Part shown: in pieces, positions 20,788-29,397 of the stretch | Layout: every line of letters begins with the position of its first letter | How positions within the stretch are numbered: the first letter of the stretch is position 1 | NCBI RefSeq assembly: GCF_001050375.1 | Contig: NZ_KQ130489.1 | Span: 119,072 to 183,071, forward strand | Source: Catenovulum maritimum | Lineage (GTDB): Bacteria; Pseudomonadota; Gammaproteobacteria; Enterobacterales; Alteromonadaceae | Direction: 5' to 3' | DNA: 64,000 nucleotides | Notes under the pieces: generated by a model | What the model was told of the DNA's origin: nothing | What the model saw: the letters and a program-made list of their open reading frames with translations, nothing else | Database searches by the model: none | Translations under genes and position numbers: made by a program

Positions 20788-20808
20788 ATGCCCAAGTGGT
20801 TTGGGTAT
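20788..20808. terminator. Hairpin between the AP2-like gene and glpD
   Basis: Stem ATGCCCAA (20788-20795) / TTGGGTAT (20801-20808), one G-T wobble, loop GTGGT, between convergent genes. There is no T run on either side, so it is weak. Confidence 0.45.
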
Positions 20809-20824
20809 ATATAGATAAAATGAG

Positions 20825-22498
20825 TTAGCTTAGATTTATTCGATATTTACTTGATAATATAAGCTCACACTTTTCTAAAGCATTTTCTGCTTGTGCAGGT
20901 GTCCAAGCTAAACATTCAGCGAGGACTTGAGTTAATTCAGCAAGAATATGTTTCGTTAATAAGCCATTTAATGCAATTCTAGTTCTCCTTAAAACCAGAT
21001 CTTCTAAGCAAGCCACAGCTTCAAAATTGATTAAATACTCAATTTCAGCGATTGAATAGTCCGCAATAAATTTTGATTGTTTACTAATAGTCGAATTCGT
21101 AATGAAAGCGACAATTTTTTGATAATCTATGCTGTAGCGGCTGCTAAGCAGATTTAGGTACTCTGGACTTAATTGACTAGTAGATTCAATCACCGCATTT
21201 TTATTGACTTGATTTGTAACCTTGGCTGGTGAGCTAACTTGTGTTGGCTTTTTATTTAAAGCGGCTAGGGCTTCAGAGATAGCTAAATCTGAGTGAGCTT
21301 GAAACGTTGTCCATTTACCGCCAAACATATTAATCGTAGTAACACCTTTATCTACCTTTGTCGTGACTTTGAATTCTCTAGTCATACTTGCTGTATCAGT
21401 CGATTGACTAGCAGCAAGAGGGCGGACACCAGTGAAACAGCAAACTAAGTCTGCTTTTGAAATCATGTTAGTCGGAAATAAATAATTAAATTCCGCGAGT
21501 AAATAATCTATTTCATCTTCTGTAATTTGGGCTTTATCTGGACTCGATATTTTAAGGTCTGTGGTACCGACTAATAACAAGTTTTTATACCAAGGAATGA
21601 TAATACATACTCTTTTATCTGAAGTTTCAAAATAAATCATTTCTTGTTGGAGAGCTTGGTATATCTGCGGTGCTCTGACAATAATATGTGAGCCTTTGGT
21701 GCCGCTAATAAACTTACTTTGACTTCCCAAGCTTAGGTTGGTTTGATCACACCAAGCCCCCGTTGCATTGATAAGTGTCGTTGTCGTTATGGAATGAGTT
21801 TGATTTGTTAGTAAATTTTTAAGTTCGAATTCTTTATTGTTTCTTTGGCATATTTGAACATAATTGAGCGCTAAATTATTTTTAGAATTAGATGCTGCTA
21901 ATCCTAGTTTAATTTGTTCAATAGCCATTCTTTCTGGAGAGGCAATAAATGCATCAGTATAGATACCCGCAAAGTTGAACTCTGAATTTAATTGTGGCAA
22001 TCGGGATTTAAGCTGTTGATTTGTCTTAAATTCAGGCTTTTTGATTAAGTTAGAATCTGATTTTAAACTCAGTAGTTTATAAAAGAATAGGCCTAAATAT
22101 ATTAATAGCGCCCCTCTTGAATAATTAGGGTGCTTTAAACCTAGCACCTTTAACGGTGAATAAATCAATCCTGATAATAAACTGCGGCAGGGTACTATAG
22201 TATTTATAGGTTTAACTAGATTAGGGTAATCTTGCAGCAGGTCATTTCTAGCACTTAGTGCTTGTTTTACTAATTTTATATCACCATGTTCTAAGTACCT
22301 TAATCCACCATGGACCATACGTGAACATGCACCACTCGCACCGGAAGAAAAATCTTTGTTGTCAATTAAGATACAATGATAACCAAGTCGTGATAGCTTG
22401 TTAAAAACGGCGCAGCCATTAATTCCAGCACCTATAATTAAAACATCAACCTCTTTGCTTTGTTCTAATTCATGCCAACTAGCCGCTTGTGTCCACAT
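20825..22498 (-). CDS. glpD: FAD-dependent glycerol-3-phosphate dehydrogenase
   Basis: Membrane-associated flavoenzyme oxidising sn-glycerol 3-phosphate to dihydroxyacetone phosphate and passing electrons to quinone. 557 residues. Rossmann motif VLIIGAGINGCAV (about 19-31); the family signature DFSSGASGACSRMVHGGLRYLE; TLINATGAWCDQ; ISGTKGSHIIV; NMFGGKWTTF near the end of the FAD domain; C-terminal alpha-helical domain with VLRRTRIAL. It is not next to glpK or glpF, as expected for a classic glp operon. It begins 15 bp downstream of the histidine kinase stop codon on the same strand, so the two are probably co-transcribed. A GlpA-like alternative is less likely because no glpBC follows. Confidence 0.9.
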   Translation of the reverse strand: MWTQAASWHELEQSKEVDVLIIGAGINGCAVFNKLSRLGYHCILIDNKDFSSGASGACSRMVHGGLRYLEHGDIKLVKQALSARNDLLQDYPNLVKPINTIVPCRSLLSGLIYSPLKVLGLKHPNYSRGALLIYLGLFFYKLLSLKSDSNLIKKPEFKTNQQLKSRLPQLNSEFNFAGIYTDAFIASPERMAIEQIKLGLAASNSKNNLALNYVQICQRNNKEFELKNLLTNQTHSITTTTLINATGAWCDQTNLSLGSQSKFISGTKGSHIIVRAPQIYQALQQEMIYFETSDKRVCIIIPWYKNLLLVGTTDLKISSPDKAQITEDEIDYLLAEFNYLFPTNMISKADLVCCFTGVRPLAASQSTDTASMTREFKVTTKVDKGVTTINMFGGKWTTFQAHSDLAISEALAALNKKPTQVSSPAKVTNQVNKNAVIESTSQLSPEYLNLLSSRYSIDYQKIVAFITNSTISKQSKFIADYSIAEIEYLINFEAVACLEDLVLRRTRIALNGLLTKHILAELTQVLAECLAWTPAQAENALEKCELILSSKYRINLS

Positions 22499-22513
22499 TA
22501 TTAGCCCTACTTG

Positions 22514-24271
22514 TTATAAGACATCTTGCTCGACAGGGGTCACTTTAGGGATCGTGATGATATAAGTTAATCCATGTCCTAACTCACTCTCCGCGACTAA
22601 TTGACCATGTAACGTTTGTTTTACTAAGTTATAAGTAATATGCGTACCTAAACCACTCCCACCTTTTTCTCGCTTGGTAGTAAAAAACGGGTCAAATAAT
22701 TTTGACAGTACGTCGCGACTAACACCTTTACCATTATCTCGGTAAACAATTTTAACCGTTTCATCTGCTTCTTCGGTAATGGCTATTTTTATCTGCCCTT
22801 GCCTCATTTTTTCAAAACCATGAATCAGTGAATTCATAATTAAGTTAGTGAAAATTTGTGAAATTGCGCCAGCAGGGCAACGCATATTAAGATCTTTAGG
22901 GCAGCTAATTTCGATAGTATGTTGTGTTTTCTTCAAATGAGGCTTGAGAGAGTTAACAATATCATGTGTGTAATTGTGTAACTCAATGTTTCTAATTGCT
23001 TCACTCGCTTGGTCAACTGCGATTTGTTTAAAGCTTGCAACTAAATCAGAAGCTCTTTTGAGGTTTGTGGTTATTAGTTTAATACTTTCATTTGCTTCAT
23101 TAATAAAGCGCTCAAGTGATTTTGGAGATAATGTCTTATCTTGGTATTTTTCATTTATTACTTTAATTTGCTCTGTTAAATAACTACTTGCAGTTACACT
23201 GATGCCAATAGGGGTATTTACATCATGCGCTATACCCGCAACTAAACCGCCTAAAGATGCCATTTTTTCAGATTCTACCAGCTGAACTTGTGCTGATTTG
23301 AGCTCTTCCATAGATTGCTCTAATTCTTTGTGTTTGCCCATCAAAGCTTCTTCCGCTTTGTTTTTGACATTCATACCCGCTTTGAGTTCTTTTTGGCTTT
23401 TCTCTAGTTCTTTTTTCTGCGATTCTAAATCGAGCATAACTCGACTTAAATTGGCGGTCTTTTTCGCTACTTCTTGTTCGAGCATTAAGTTTTGATCATC
23501 AAGCTTATTATTGGCTTCGATTAGATCTTTATGTGCATTTTCGAGTTGTTTACTATAGCCTGCGATCCTATCTAATAATGAGTTATACGCATCTTGCAGC
23601 ACCACTAATTCATTTTGATCAACTAAACCCAGTTCAATTTTAGATTGTTCTAATCTTTCGATGTCGAAATTTTCAATTTGCTCGGTTAATTCATATAGAG
23701 GTTGGCTAAGTAGCCTTTTAAAGGTGACTAAAATAATGATGAAGAGAATCGTCGTTATGAGTAAAGCTTTAAATACGAGTAAATACAAAGCAACTTCGAT
23801 GCGCTCTATAACAATATTACTAGAAGAGAACAGAGTGACATCGCCCACTTGGATGGGTCTACCCGAAAATTCAAAAATCAGTGGATAAACATAGCCAAAA
23901 ATTTCCACATTTCCTTTATTTATCAGAATTTGTTCATCACCCGGTTCAATTGGTATTTCGACCCCATCAATTATTTGACCTAGCTTAGTGATAATTTCAT
24001 TACTTTCGTCTCTTAATATGACGCCTTCTATCGATGGCATAGCAAGCAACCCAGTTGCTATCGTCGATGATTGCTGAACATTTAGTTCCCAAATGGCACG
24101 AGTTAAGCTACCACTGAAGGTTTTTTGTAATGTTTTTAGCTCATTTTCGATATGATTTTTAGCTAAGTAATACTCACTAACAATTTGCACTGCTGTTATA
24201 ACAACAGTTAAGCCTATGTATATAGTCAATACTTTGGTTAGGAGTTTTCTCGACAGACTTATTTTTTTCAT
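22514..24271 (-). CDS. Orphan membrane sensor histidine kinase
   Basis: 585 residues. TM1 at about 12-35, periplasmic domain about 36-158, TM2 about 160-184, HAMP-like linker about 185-240, long coiled coil about 236-345 (LEQEVAKKTANL, KKELEKSQKELK), dimerisation/phosphoacceptor segment LGGLVAGIAHDVNTPIG with His349, and a catalytic ATPase domain with NLIMNSLIHGFE (N box), DNGKGV (G1), FDPFFTTKREKGGSGLGTH (F/G2). The HDVNTP type is common in Alteromonadales and Vibrio kinases. No response regulator is adjacent; the next gene in the operon is glpD. The ligand is unknown. Confidence 0.9.
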   Translation of the reverse strand: MKKISLSRKLLTKVLTIYIGLTVVITAVQIVSEYYLAKNHIENELKTLQKTFSGSLTRAIWELNVQQSSTIATGLLAMPSIEGVILRDESNEIITKLGQIIDGVEIPIEPGDEQILINKGNVEIFGYVYPLIFEFSGRPIQVGDVTLFSSSNIVIERIEVALYLLVFKALLITTILFIIILVTFKRLLSQPLYELTEQIENFDIERLEQSKIELGLVDQNELVVLQDAYNSLLDRIAGYSKQLENAHKDLIEANNKLDDQNLMLEQEVAKKTANLSRVMLDLESQKKELEKSQKELKAGMNVKNKAEEALMGKHKELEQSMEELKSAQVQLVESEKMASLGGLVAGIAHDVNTPIGISVTASSYLTEQIKVINEKYQDKTLSPKSLERFINEANESIKLITTNLKRASDLVASFKQIAVDQASEAIRNIELHNYTHDIVNSLKPHLKKTQHTIEISCPKDLNMRCPAGAISQIFTNLIMNSLIHGFEKMRQGQIKIAITEEADETVKIVYRDNGKGVSRDVLSKLFDPFFTTKREKGGSGLGTHITYNLVKQTLHGQLVAESELGHGLTYIITIPKVTPVEQDVL

Positions 24272-24379
24272 ATGACTTAGTAATAGGTATTTATAATTAT
24301 CAATATAGTTTATTTAAAGCAACTTGCTCTATTTAAATCTATATTATTTAAAGTTATTTCTGTTAAAATTCTTATTTGA

Positions 24380-24560
24380 AGTTTTGGGAATACGGATTGA
24401 AGCCGTAACTGTACCCGCAACTGTGTTTTAGTTTATCTAATAAGTCAGATTACCAAGATTTCAAGCCATCTACCTAGTTATTAGGTGTACACTCAATTTT
24501 GTGCGGGAAGACACAAAAAGGTGCTTTTAAAAATGACCTATATTTAATCGCAATCTTTTG
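24380..24560 (+). ncRNA. Cobalamin riboswitch
   Basis: Leader RNA with the conserved cobalamin elements in order: GGGAATACGGATTGAAGCCG, then the B12 box GCCGTAACTGTACCCGCAAC followed by TGT (about 24402-24424), and AAGTCAGATTACC (about 24442-24454). A stem TTTTGTG (24497-24503) / CACAAAA (24512-24518) displays a CGGGAAGA loop that could make the kissing contact. It sits just upstream of the B12 uptake/salvage operon, as expected. No strong terminator is visible before btuD, so control at translation seems more likely. The outer limits are approximate. Confidence 0.93.
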
Positions 24561-24590
24561 TCCTGTGCTGCAAATCGGCCGTTTTATTTA

Positions 24591-25364
24591 ATGCTCAAAG
24601 TTTTAAACCTTGGTTGGAAAATTAATCAAGTTGATATATTAAAGTCTATTAATGTTGAAGTTACGCAAAATTCTGTGACCTCAATTGTAGGCCCTAATGG
24701 CTCAGGTAAAACCAGTTTACTGCGCTGCATTTACCGCCAAATTGATGATTTTAGTGGCGACGTATTGGTTAATCAGCAAAATCAAAAGCAATTAGGTCAA
24801 TTGGATTTTGCTAAGCAGGTTTCAGTAGTCACTCAGCAAATTAGCCATAACTTTGCGTTAAAAGTAATAGATATAGTTCGTATGGGACAATACCCATACC
24901 AATCAGCATTTAAAGCTAGCTCTGAGTCTCTAAAACAAGATTTAAATGAAATACTGATTAATTTGGAAATTGAACCTCTTAAACATAAGGTTTTTTCGAG
25001 TTTATCGGGTGGAGAGCAACAAAGAGTACTCATCGCAAGGGCACTCGCCCAAAAACCTAAATTACTCATTTTAGATGAGCCTACAAACCATTTAGATATT
25101 CATTTTCAACATCAAATCTTAAGTTTTTTACAGGAATTAGAAATTAGCGTTTTAATGACGATTCATGATTTGAATTTGGCTGCTCAGTATAGTGATCAAA
25201 TTATTATGCTGAATAAAGGTCAAATCGAGTCAAGTGGCTCACCCGAAGAAGTGTTAACAGAAAACAGCATCAAGAAGGTATTTAATCTTGATAACCATGT
25301 TGGTGTCAATCCGATGACCAATAAGCTGCATGTGTTTTTTAGAAATGAGATGTGCCATGTTTAA
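24591..25364 (+). CDS. btuD: Vitamin B12 ABC transporter ATP-binding protein
   Basis: ATPase of the BtuCDF cobalamin importer. From the ATG at 24591 it has 257 residues. Walker A GPNGSGKTS, Q-loop TQQ, signature LSGGEQQRVLIARAL, Walker B LLILDEPTNHLD and H-switch TIHDLN are all present. The family also includes iron-siderophore (FecE-type) ATPases; the riboswitch and the neighbouring cob genes decide for B12. A TTG start at 24558 is possible but adds residues not seen in relatives. No good ribosome site precedes 24591, which fits a riboswitch controlling translation. It overlaps the permease gene start. Confidence 0.9.
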   Translation: MLKVLNLGWKINQVDILKSINVEVTQNSVTSIVGPNGSGKTSLLRCIYRQIDDFSGDVLVNQQNQKQLGQLDFAKQVSVVTQQISHNFALKVIDIVRMGQYPYQSAFKASSESLKQDLNEILINLEIEPLKHKVFSSLSGGEQQRVLIARALAQKPKLLILDEPTNHLDIHFQHQILSFLQELEISVLMTIHDLNLAAQYSDQIIMLNKGQIESSGSPEEVLTENSIKKVFNLDNHVGVNPMTNKLHVFFRNEMCHV

Positions 25365-26343
25365 CGCTTCTACACAGGTTAAAATTATTTTTGGTCTGAT
25401 TGGCTTGTTGGTGAGTTTTTTTGTCTCTTTGTTTTTTGGCTCAGCAGAGTTAAGTATTCAACAGGTTTCAGCTTGTTTAATTAATGACTGTGATAGTCAA
25501 ATGATAGAAACCTTAATTTGGCAAATTAGAATGCCAAGGGTTTTAGTTGCCGTTTTGTGTGGAATGGGTTTAGCTGTTGCGGGCGCGATATTGCAAAATA
25601 CAACCCGTAACCCTTTAGCTGAACCTTACTTATTTGGAGTTGTGTCTGGCGCTGGGTTAGGTGCTTCCATCGTCAGTTTGTGGTTTAGCCATAGCCCAAG
25701 TTTTGTCTTACCGCTTGTCGCTTTTTTTGGCGCATTAGCGGCAATCTTGATTGTAGTTACCATACATTCAATTTCTAAAAAACAGCAAATTGCTTCTTTG
25801 TTACTATCTGGTGTCGCTGTATCTTTTATGTTCAGTGCTATCAGCCAGTTTATTTTATTTGTTGGCGATCCTTTTGCCGCCAACCGAGTCATTTTTTGGT
25901 TAATGGGCTCGTTGAGTCGAGTTGAAAACCAACATTTAGTGATTATTGCCCCCGTGGTGATTGCCTGTATTAGTCTAGTTTATTATTTACATCGTCAATT
26001 AGATGCCCTGATGTTAGGGGAAGAAAACGCCTTAACCATGGGAATTAACGTTAAATCTTTAAGGTATGTATTATTAGCGTTATGTGCTGCTTTAACGGCA
26101 ATTTTAGTTTCTTTTTGTGGTGGAATTGGCTTTGTTGGTTTGATGATACCGCATATAGCAAGGCAAATATTCGGTGTTACTTCAGCTAAGTTAATTACTG
26201 GTTGCATTATCATTGGGTCAATTTTTCTAATATGGGTTGATGTCATCGCAAGGGTTGCAGTGAAAGGGCAAGAAATTCCGATAGGTGTCATTACTTCGGT
26301 AATTGGCAGTTTATTCTTTATTAGTTTGATGTTGAAAAAATGA
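25357..26343 (+). CDS. btuC: Vitamin B12 ABC transporter permease
   Basis: Inner-membrane permease of the BtuCDF importer (FecCD family). From the ATG at 25357 it has 328 residues (E. coli BtuC 326), about ten membrane helices, and typical RMPRVLVAVLCGMGLAVAGAILQNTTRNPLAEP and GGIGFVGLMIPHIAR (cytoplasmic coupling region) motifs. In-frame ATGs at 25330 and 25345 are possible starts; 25357 has the best spacing from a GAGA and gives the family length. It overlaps btuD by 8 bp and cobT by the ATGA junction, so it is translationally coupled to both. Confidence 0.9.
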   Translation: MFNASTQVKIIFGLIGLLVSFFVSLFFGSAELSIQQVSACLINDCDSQMIETLIWQIRMPRVLVAVLCGMGLAVAGAILQNTTRNPLAEPYLFGVVSGAGLGASIVSLWFSHSPSFVLPLVAFFGALAAILIVVTIHSISKKQQIASLLLSGVAVSFMFSAISQFILFVGDPFAANRVIFWLMGSLSRVENQHLVIIAPVVIACISLVYYLHRQLDALMLGEENALTMGINVKSLRYVLLALCAALTAILVSFCGGIGFVGLMIPHIARQIFGVTSAKLITGCIIIGSIFLIWVDVIARVAVKGQEIPIGVITSVIGSLFFISLMLKK

Positions 26344-27425
26344 ATGAAATTATGATTTTAGATATAGTAGTACCGGCTTTAGACAAATCGCGCTTAAATG
26401 AAATTATTCATCAAATTAATAATAAAACTAAACCCTTAGGCGCCTTAGGGGATTTAGAAAAAATCGCTAGTCAGTTGGCCCTTATTCAACAAAATGAAGA
26501 ACATAATCAGAATAACCAAGGTATTGAGATTAAATTATCTAAACCTAGTATTTTAGTTTTTGCTGGCGATCATGGCATTGCAGCCCAAGGTGTGAGCATA
26601 GCACCAAGTGAAGTTACACAACAAATGGTGCTGAACTTTTTAGCAGGGGGCGCGGCAATCAACTGTTTTTGCCTAGCAAATGATATCGATTTTAAAATTA
26701 TTGACGCAGGGATTAAAACTGAAATTACCCCAACACCTGAAAATTTGATAGTTCAACGCATACAAGCTGGAACACAGGATTTCTCTATTACATCTGCAAT
26801 GTCAGTCGAGCAAGCCAACCAAGCAATACAATTAGGTTTTGTATTAACTCAATCTATTATCGATCAAGGTTGTAACTTGATTGGATTTGGCGAAATGGGA
26901 ATTGCAAATACCAGTTCGGCTAGTGCACTCCTTTCTGCTTTTACTGGAATTGAAGTTAAAGAAACTGTTGGTTTAGGTACTGGTATTTCCAATCAGCAAC
27001 TTACAACTAAGTTAACTTGTATTGAGAAGGCTCTGGCTAGACTTTCTGTGACTGAAATGAAACCTGATGAAATTTTAGCTGAGCTAGGTGGTTTTGAAAT
27101 TGCTCAAATAGTTGGCGCAATTCTAGCCGCGGCGCAAAGGCAAAAAACGATAGTTATCGATGGTTTTATTGTTACAGTTGCGGCTTTAATTGCAACAAGA
27201 ATACAAGCCAATGCACTCGATTATATGATTTTTAGCCACTCAGGAGATGAGAAAGCACATCAAACAGTACTAGGTGAACTAAATGCAAAACCTTTACTTA
27301 AACTTGGATTAAGACTGGGTGAGGGGACAGGCGCAGCTTTAGCTATGCCACTGATAAAATGCGCAGCTGAATTTTTTAATAATATGGCGACTTTTGATTC
27401 AGCGGCTGTTGAAAAAGTTGTTTAA
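26340..27425 (+). CDS. cobT: Nicotinate-nucleotide-dimethylbenzimidazole phosphoribosyltransferase
   Basis: CobT activates the lower ligand: it converts 5,6-dimethylbenzimidazole and nicotinate mononucleotide to alpha-ribazole phosphate. 361 residues (Salmonella 356). Motifs include TKPLGALGDLEKIASQLA, VFAGDHGIAAQGVSIAPSEVTQQMV, LIGFGEMGIANTSSA, VIDGFIVT and the C-terminal LRLGEGTGAALAMPL with the catalytic Glu. The start ATG overlaps the btuC stop (ATGA). It supplies the alpha-ribazole phosphate used by cobS downstream. Confidence 0.96.
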   Translation: MNEIMILDIVVPALDKSRLNEIIHQINNKTKPLGALGDLEKIASQLALIQQNEEHNQNNQGIEIKLSKPSILVFAGDHGIAAQGVSIAPSEVTQQMVLNFLAGGAAINCFCLANDIDFKIIDAGIKTEITPTPENLIVQRIQAGTQDFSITSAMSVEQANQAIQLGFVLTQSIIDQGCNLIGFGEMGIANTSSASALLSAFTGIEVKETVGLGTGISNQQLTTKLTCIEKALARLSVTEMKPDEILAELGGFEIAQIVGAILAAAQRQKTIVIDGFIVTVAALIATRIQANALDYMIFSHSGDEKAHQTVLGELNAKPLLKLGLRLGEGTGAALAMPLIKCAAEFFNNMATFDSAAVEKVV

Positions 27426-27429
27426 TAAA

Positions 27430-28200
27430 ATGAAATACCAGCTTAATTTATTCTTTTTAGCGCTTGGATTTTTCTCTCGACTGCCTATTCCTAAATCAGT
27501 TACTTATAGTGAATTAAAGCTAAATCAATCCAGCCGATATTTTATGTTAGTCGGTTGGTTGCTTGGTGCCTTAGTTGCATCTGTCTACTATATTGCCAAC
27601 CATTTCTTTTCCGAACATATTAGTATTTGGCTGGCAATGGTTTTTAGTTTGTTTTTGACTGGTTGTTTCCACGAAGACGGGTTTGCAGATATGGCGGATG
27701 GTTTTGGTGGTGGCTTAACCGTAGAAAGAAAACTCACTATCATGAAAGACAGTCGTTTAGGAACATACGGCGTCACAAGTTTGATTTTGTTACTGTTAGG
27801 CAAATTTCTATTATTAAGTGAAAGCCAGCATATTGTGATTGCTCTAATCGTCGCCTATGGATTATCTCGAGGTATTGCAGCTAGCTTTATTTATGATATG
27901 GATTACGTCACAGATATAGAAGAATCTAAATCTAAACCTTTAGCTAATAATCAAAATAAGTCTGATTTTATTATTCTTATCCTAACGGCTATTCCAACTG
28001 TTTGGCTGGTAGGCATGGAAGCCAGCCTGATCTTATTGGCAGTATTATTAGCATTTAGAACTATATTCAAAGCCTTCTTATACCGTCATATACAAGGGTA
28101 TACAGGTGACTGTTTGGGCGCTGCGCAACAAGCAGCTGAAATATTAATTTATTTCACATTACTGCTTATTTATCAAAATTCTGGAATGTTAATTTTATGA
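27430..28200 (+). CDS. cobS: Adenosylcobinamide-GDP ribazoletransferase (cobalamin synthase)
   Basis: Integral membrane enzyme joining adenosylcobinamide-GDP to alpha-ribazole (phosphate), the step that completes the nucleotide loop. From the ATG at 27430 it has 256 residues. Motifs: FFSRLPIP near the N-terminus, GCFHEDGFADMADGFGGG (metal-binding Asp-rich loop), KDSRLGTYG and GDCLGAAQQAAE near the C-terminus, with several membrane helices. An upstream in-frame start at 27394 overlaps cobT and adds atypical residues. It overlaps cobU by the ATGA junction. Confidence 0.95.
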   Translation: MKYQLNLFFLALGFFSRLPIPKSVTYSELKLNQSSRYFMLVGWLLGALVASVYYIANHFFSEHISIWLAMVFSLFLTGCFHEDGFADMADGFGGGLTVERKLTIMKDSRLGTYGVTSLILLLLGKFLLLSESQHIVIALIVAYGLSRGIAASFIYDMDYVTDIEESKSKPLANNQNKSDFIILILTAIPTVWLVGMEASLILLAVLLAFRTIFKAFLYRHIQGYTGDCLGAAQQAAEILIYFTLLLIYQNSGMLIL

Positions 28201-28751
28201 TTAATTTGATTATTGGTGGTGCTCGTTCTGGTAAGTCAAATTACGCCGAACGTTTGGCGAAAGCTTTATTCGATAACAATACATCGAAAATGATCCATTA
28301 TATTGCGACAGCTGAGTGTATTGATCAAGAAATGGAACAAAGAATAAATCAGCACCGCTTAAATAGACTGGCAAGGTTTAAACAAAATACAGTTGAATTA
28401 CATGAAGTACCTCTCGAATTAGGCGATAAACTCAAGCAATTAAATCAGCCAAATAATATAATACTAGTTGATTGCTTAACTTTGTGGTTAAACAATCAAT
28501 TATACTATTCACCAGAACAAGACTTTGCAGATCTATGTGAATCGACATCTAATTTAATAAATAATTTACAAGCAGATGTTATTTTTGTCTCAAATGAAGT
28601 TGGATTAGGCATAATCCCACATAATGAAATCAGTCGTCGATTTGTAGATGAAGCAGGGCGTTTAAACCAAGCTATTGCAAAAAATTCAGACAATGTCATT
28701 TTTATGCTAGCTGGAATCGAACAATGTTTAAAAGGGGCAGTTTATGTCTAA
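28197..28751 (+). CDS. cobU: Adenosylcobinamide kinase / guanylyltransferase
   Basis: Bifunctional CobU/CobP that phosphorylates adenosylcobinamide and transfers GMP, giving the substrate for CobS. 184 residues (Salmonella CobU 181). The P-loop GGARSGKSNYAE is at residues 6-17; YIATAE, HRLNR and VDCLTLWLNN follow, with VSNEVGLGIIP near the C-terminus. It overlaps cobS by 4 bp and cobC by 8 bp. Identity is clear. Confidence 0.96.
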   Translation: MINLIIGGARSGKSNYAERLAKALFDNNTSKMIHYIATAECIDQEMEQRINQHRLNRLARFKQNTVELHEVPLELGDKLKQLNQPNNIILVDCLTLWLNNQLYYSPEQDFADLCESTSNLINNLQADVIFVSNEVGLGIIPHNEISRRFVDEAGRLNQAIAKNSDNVIFMLAGIEQCLKGAVYV

Positions 28752-29397
28752 TAGTAGTAATAGAACATCTCGATTTACTTTAATGAGACATGGCAGTGTA
28801 GCCGGTCGACCTGCCTTATATGGCCATACTAATGTAGTTTTAAGCGACAAAGGCTTATCAGACATGCATAAGGCAGCCGAACTCGTTGATTTAGATGATA
28901 ACATCGACAAAATTATTTCTTCACCAATGTTAAGGTGCGCTACTTTTGCTGAAAGATACAGCGAAATGTACAACATTAAAAATCAACTTGATCCAAGAAT
29001 TACCGAGATGGATTTTGGCCGCTGGGATGGATTGCCATATGACAGATTAAAGCATCACTGGTCTAAGCTTGAAGCATTTTGGGCAAATCCATACAAAGTA
29101 ACGCCACCAGAAGGCGAAAGATTAAAGCAGTTTGGTAAACGCGTTATTTCGTTTTGGCGAGAAACAATGGAAGCTAATCAAGGTGAACATTATTTAATCG
29201 TGACACATGGCGGTGTTATTAGAATTATATTAGCCAATATTCTTGATATTGATTGGCGAAATGCCAACTGGTTTAGCAATTTAAAAATAGATTATGCTTC
29301 GTTAAGTAAAATTGAGATTGGTGTCCATGAACAGGCAAAACCGGTTATAAAAACGATAGGCAGCCATGCTAGTGGTTTTATAAAAGAGTCTGATTAA
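28744..29397 (+). CDS. cobC: Histidine phosphatase family protein, probable alpha-ribazole phosphatase
   Basis: Phosphoglycerate-mutase-like phosphatase, 217 residues. The catalytic RHG motif is in LMRHGSVAGRPALYGHTNVVLS, with ITEMDFGRWDGLPYD and VTHGGVIRIILA completing the family pattern. In this position within a cob operon it is best read as CobC, which removes the phosphate from alpha-ribazole phosphate or adenosylcobalamin phosphate. It overlaps cobU by 8 bp and cobQ by 1 bp. The family is broad, so the specific role rests on context. Confidence 0.88.
   Translation: MSNSSNRTSRFTLMRHGSVAGRPALYGHTNVVLSDKGLSDMHKAAELVDLDDNIDKIISSPMLRCATFAERYSEMYNIKNQLDPRITEMDFGRWDGLPYDRLKHHWSKLEAFWANPYKVTPPEGERLKQFGKRVISFWRETMEANQGEHYLIVTHGGVIRIILANILDIDWRNANWFSNLKIDYASLSKIEIGVHEQAKPVIKTIGSHASGFIKESD

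Noticed and set aside
24558..24590. Earlier TTG start for btuD
   Set aside because: It would add 11 residues not typical of BtuD and lies within the riboswitch region; the ATG at 24591 fits the family length.
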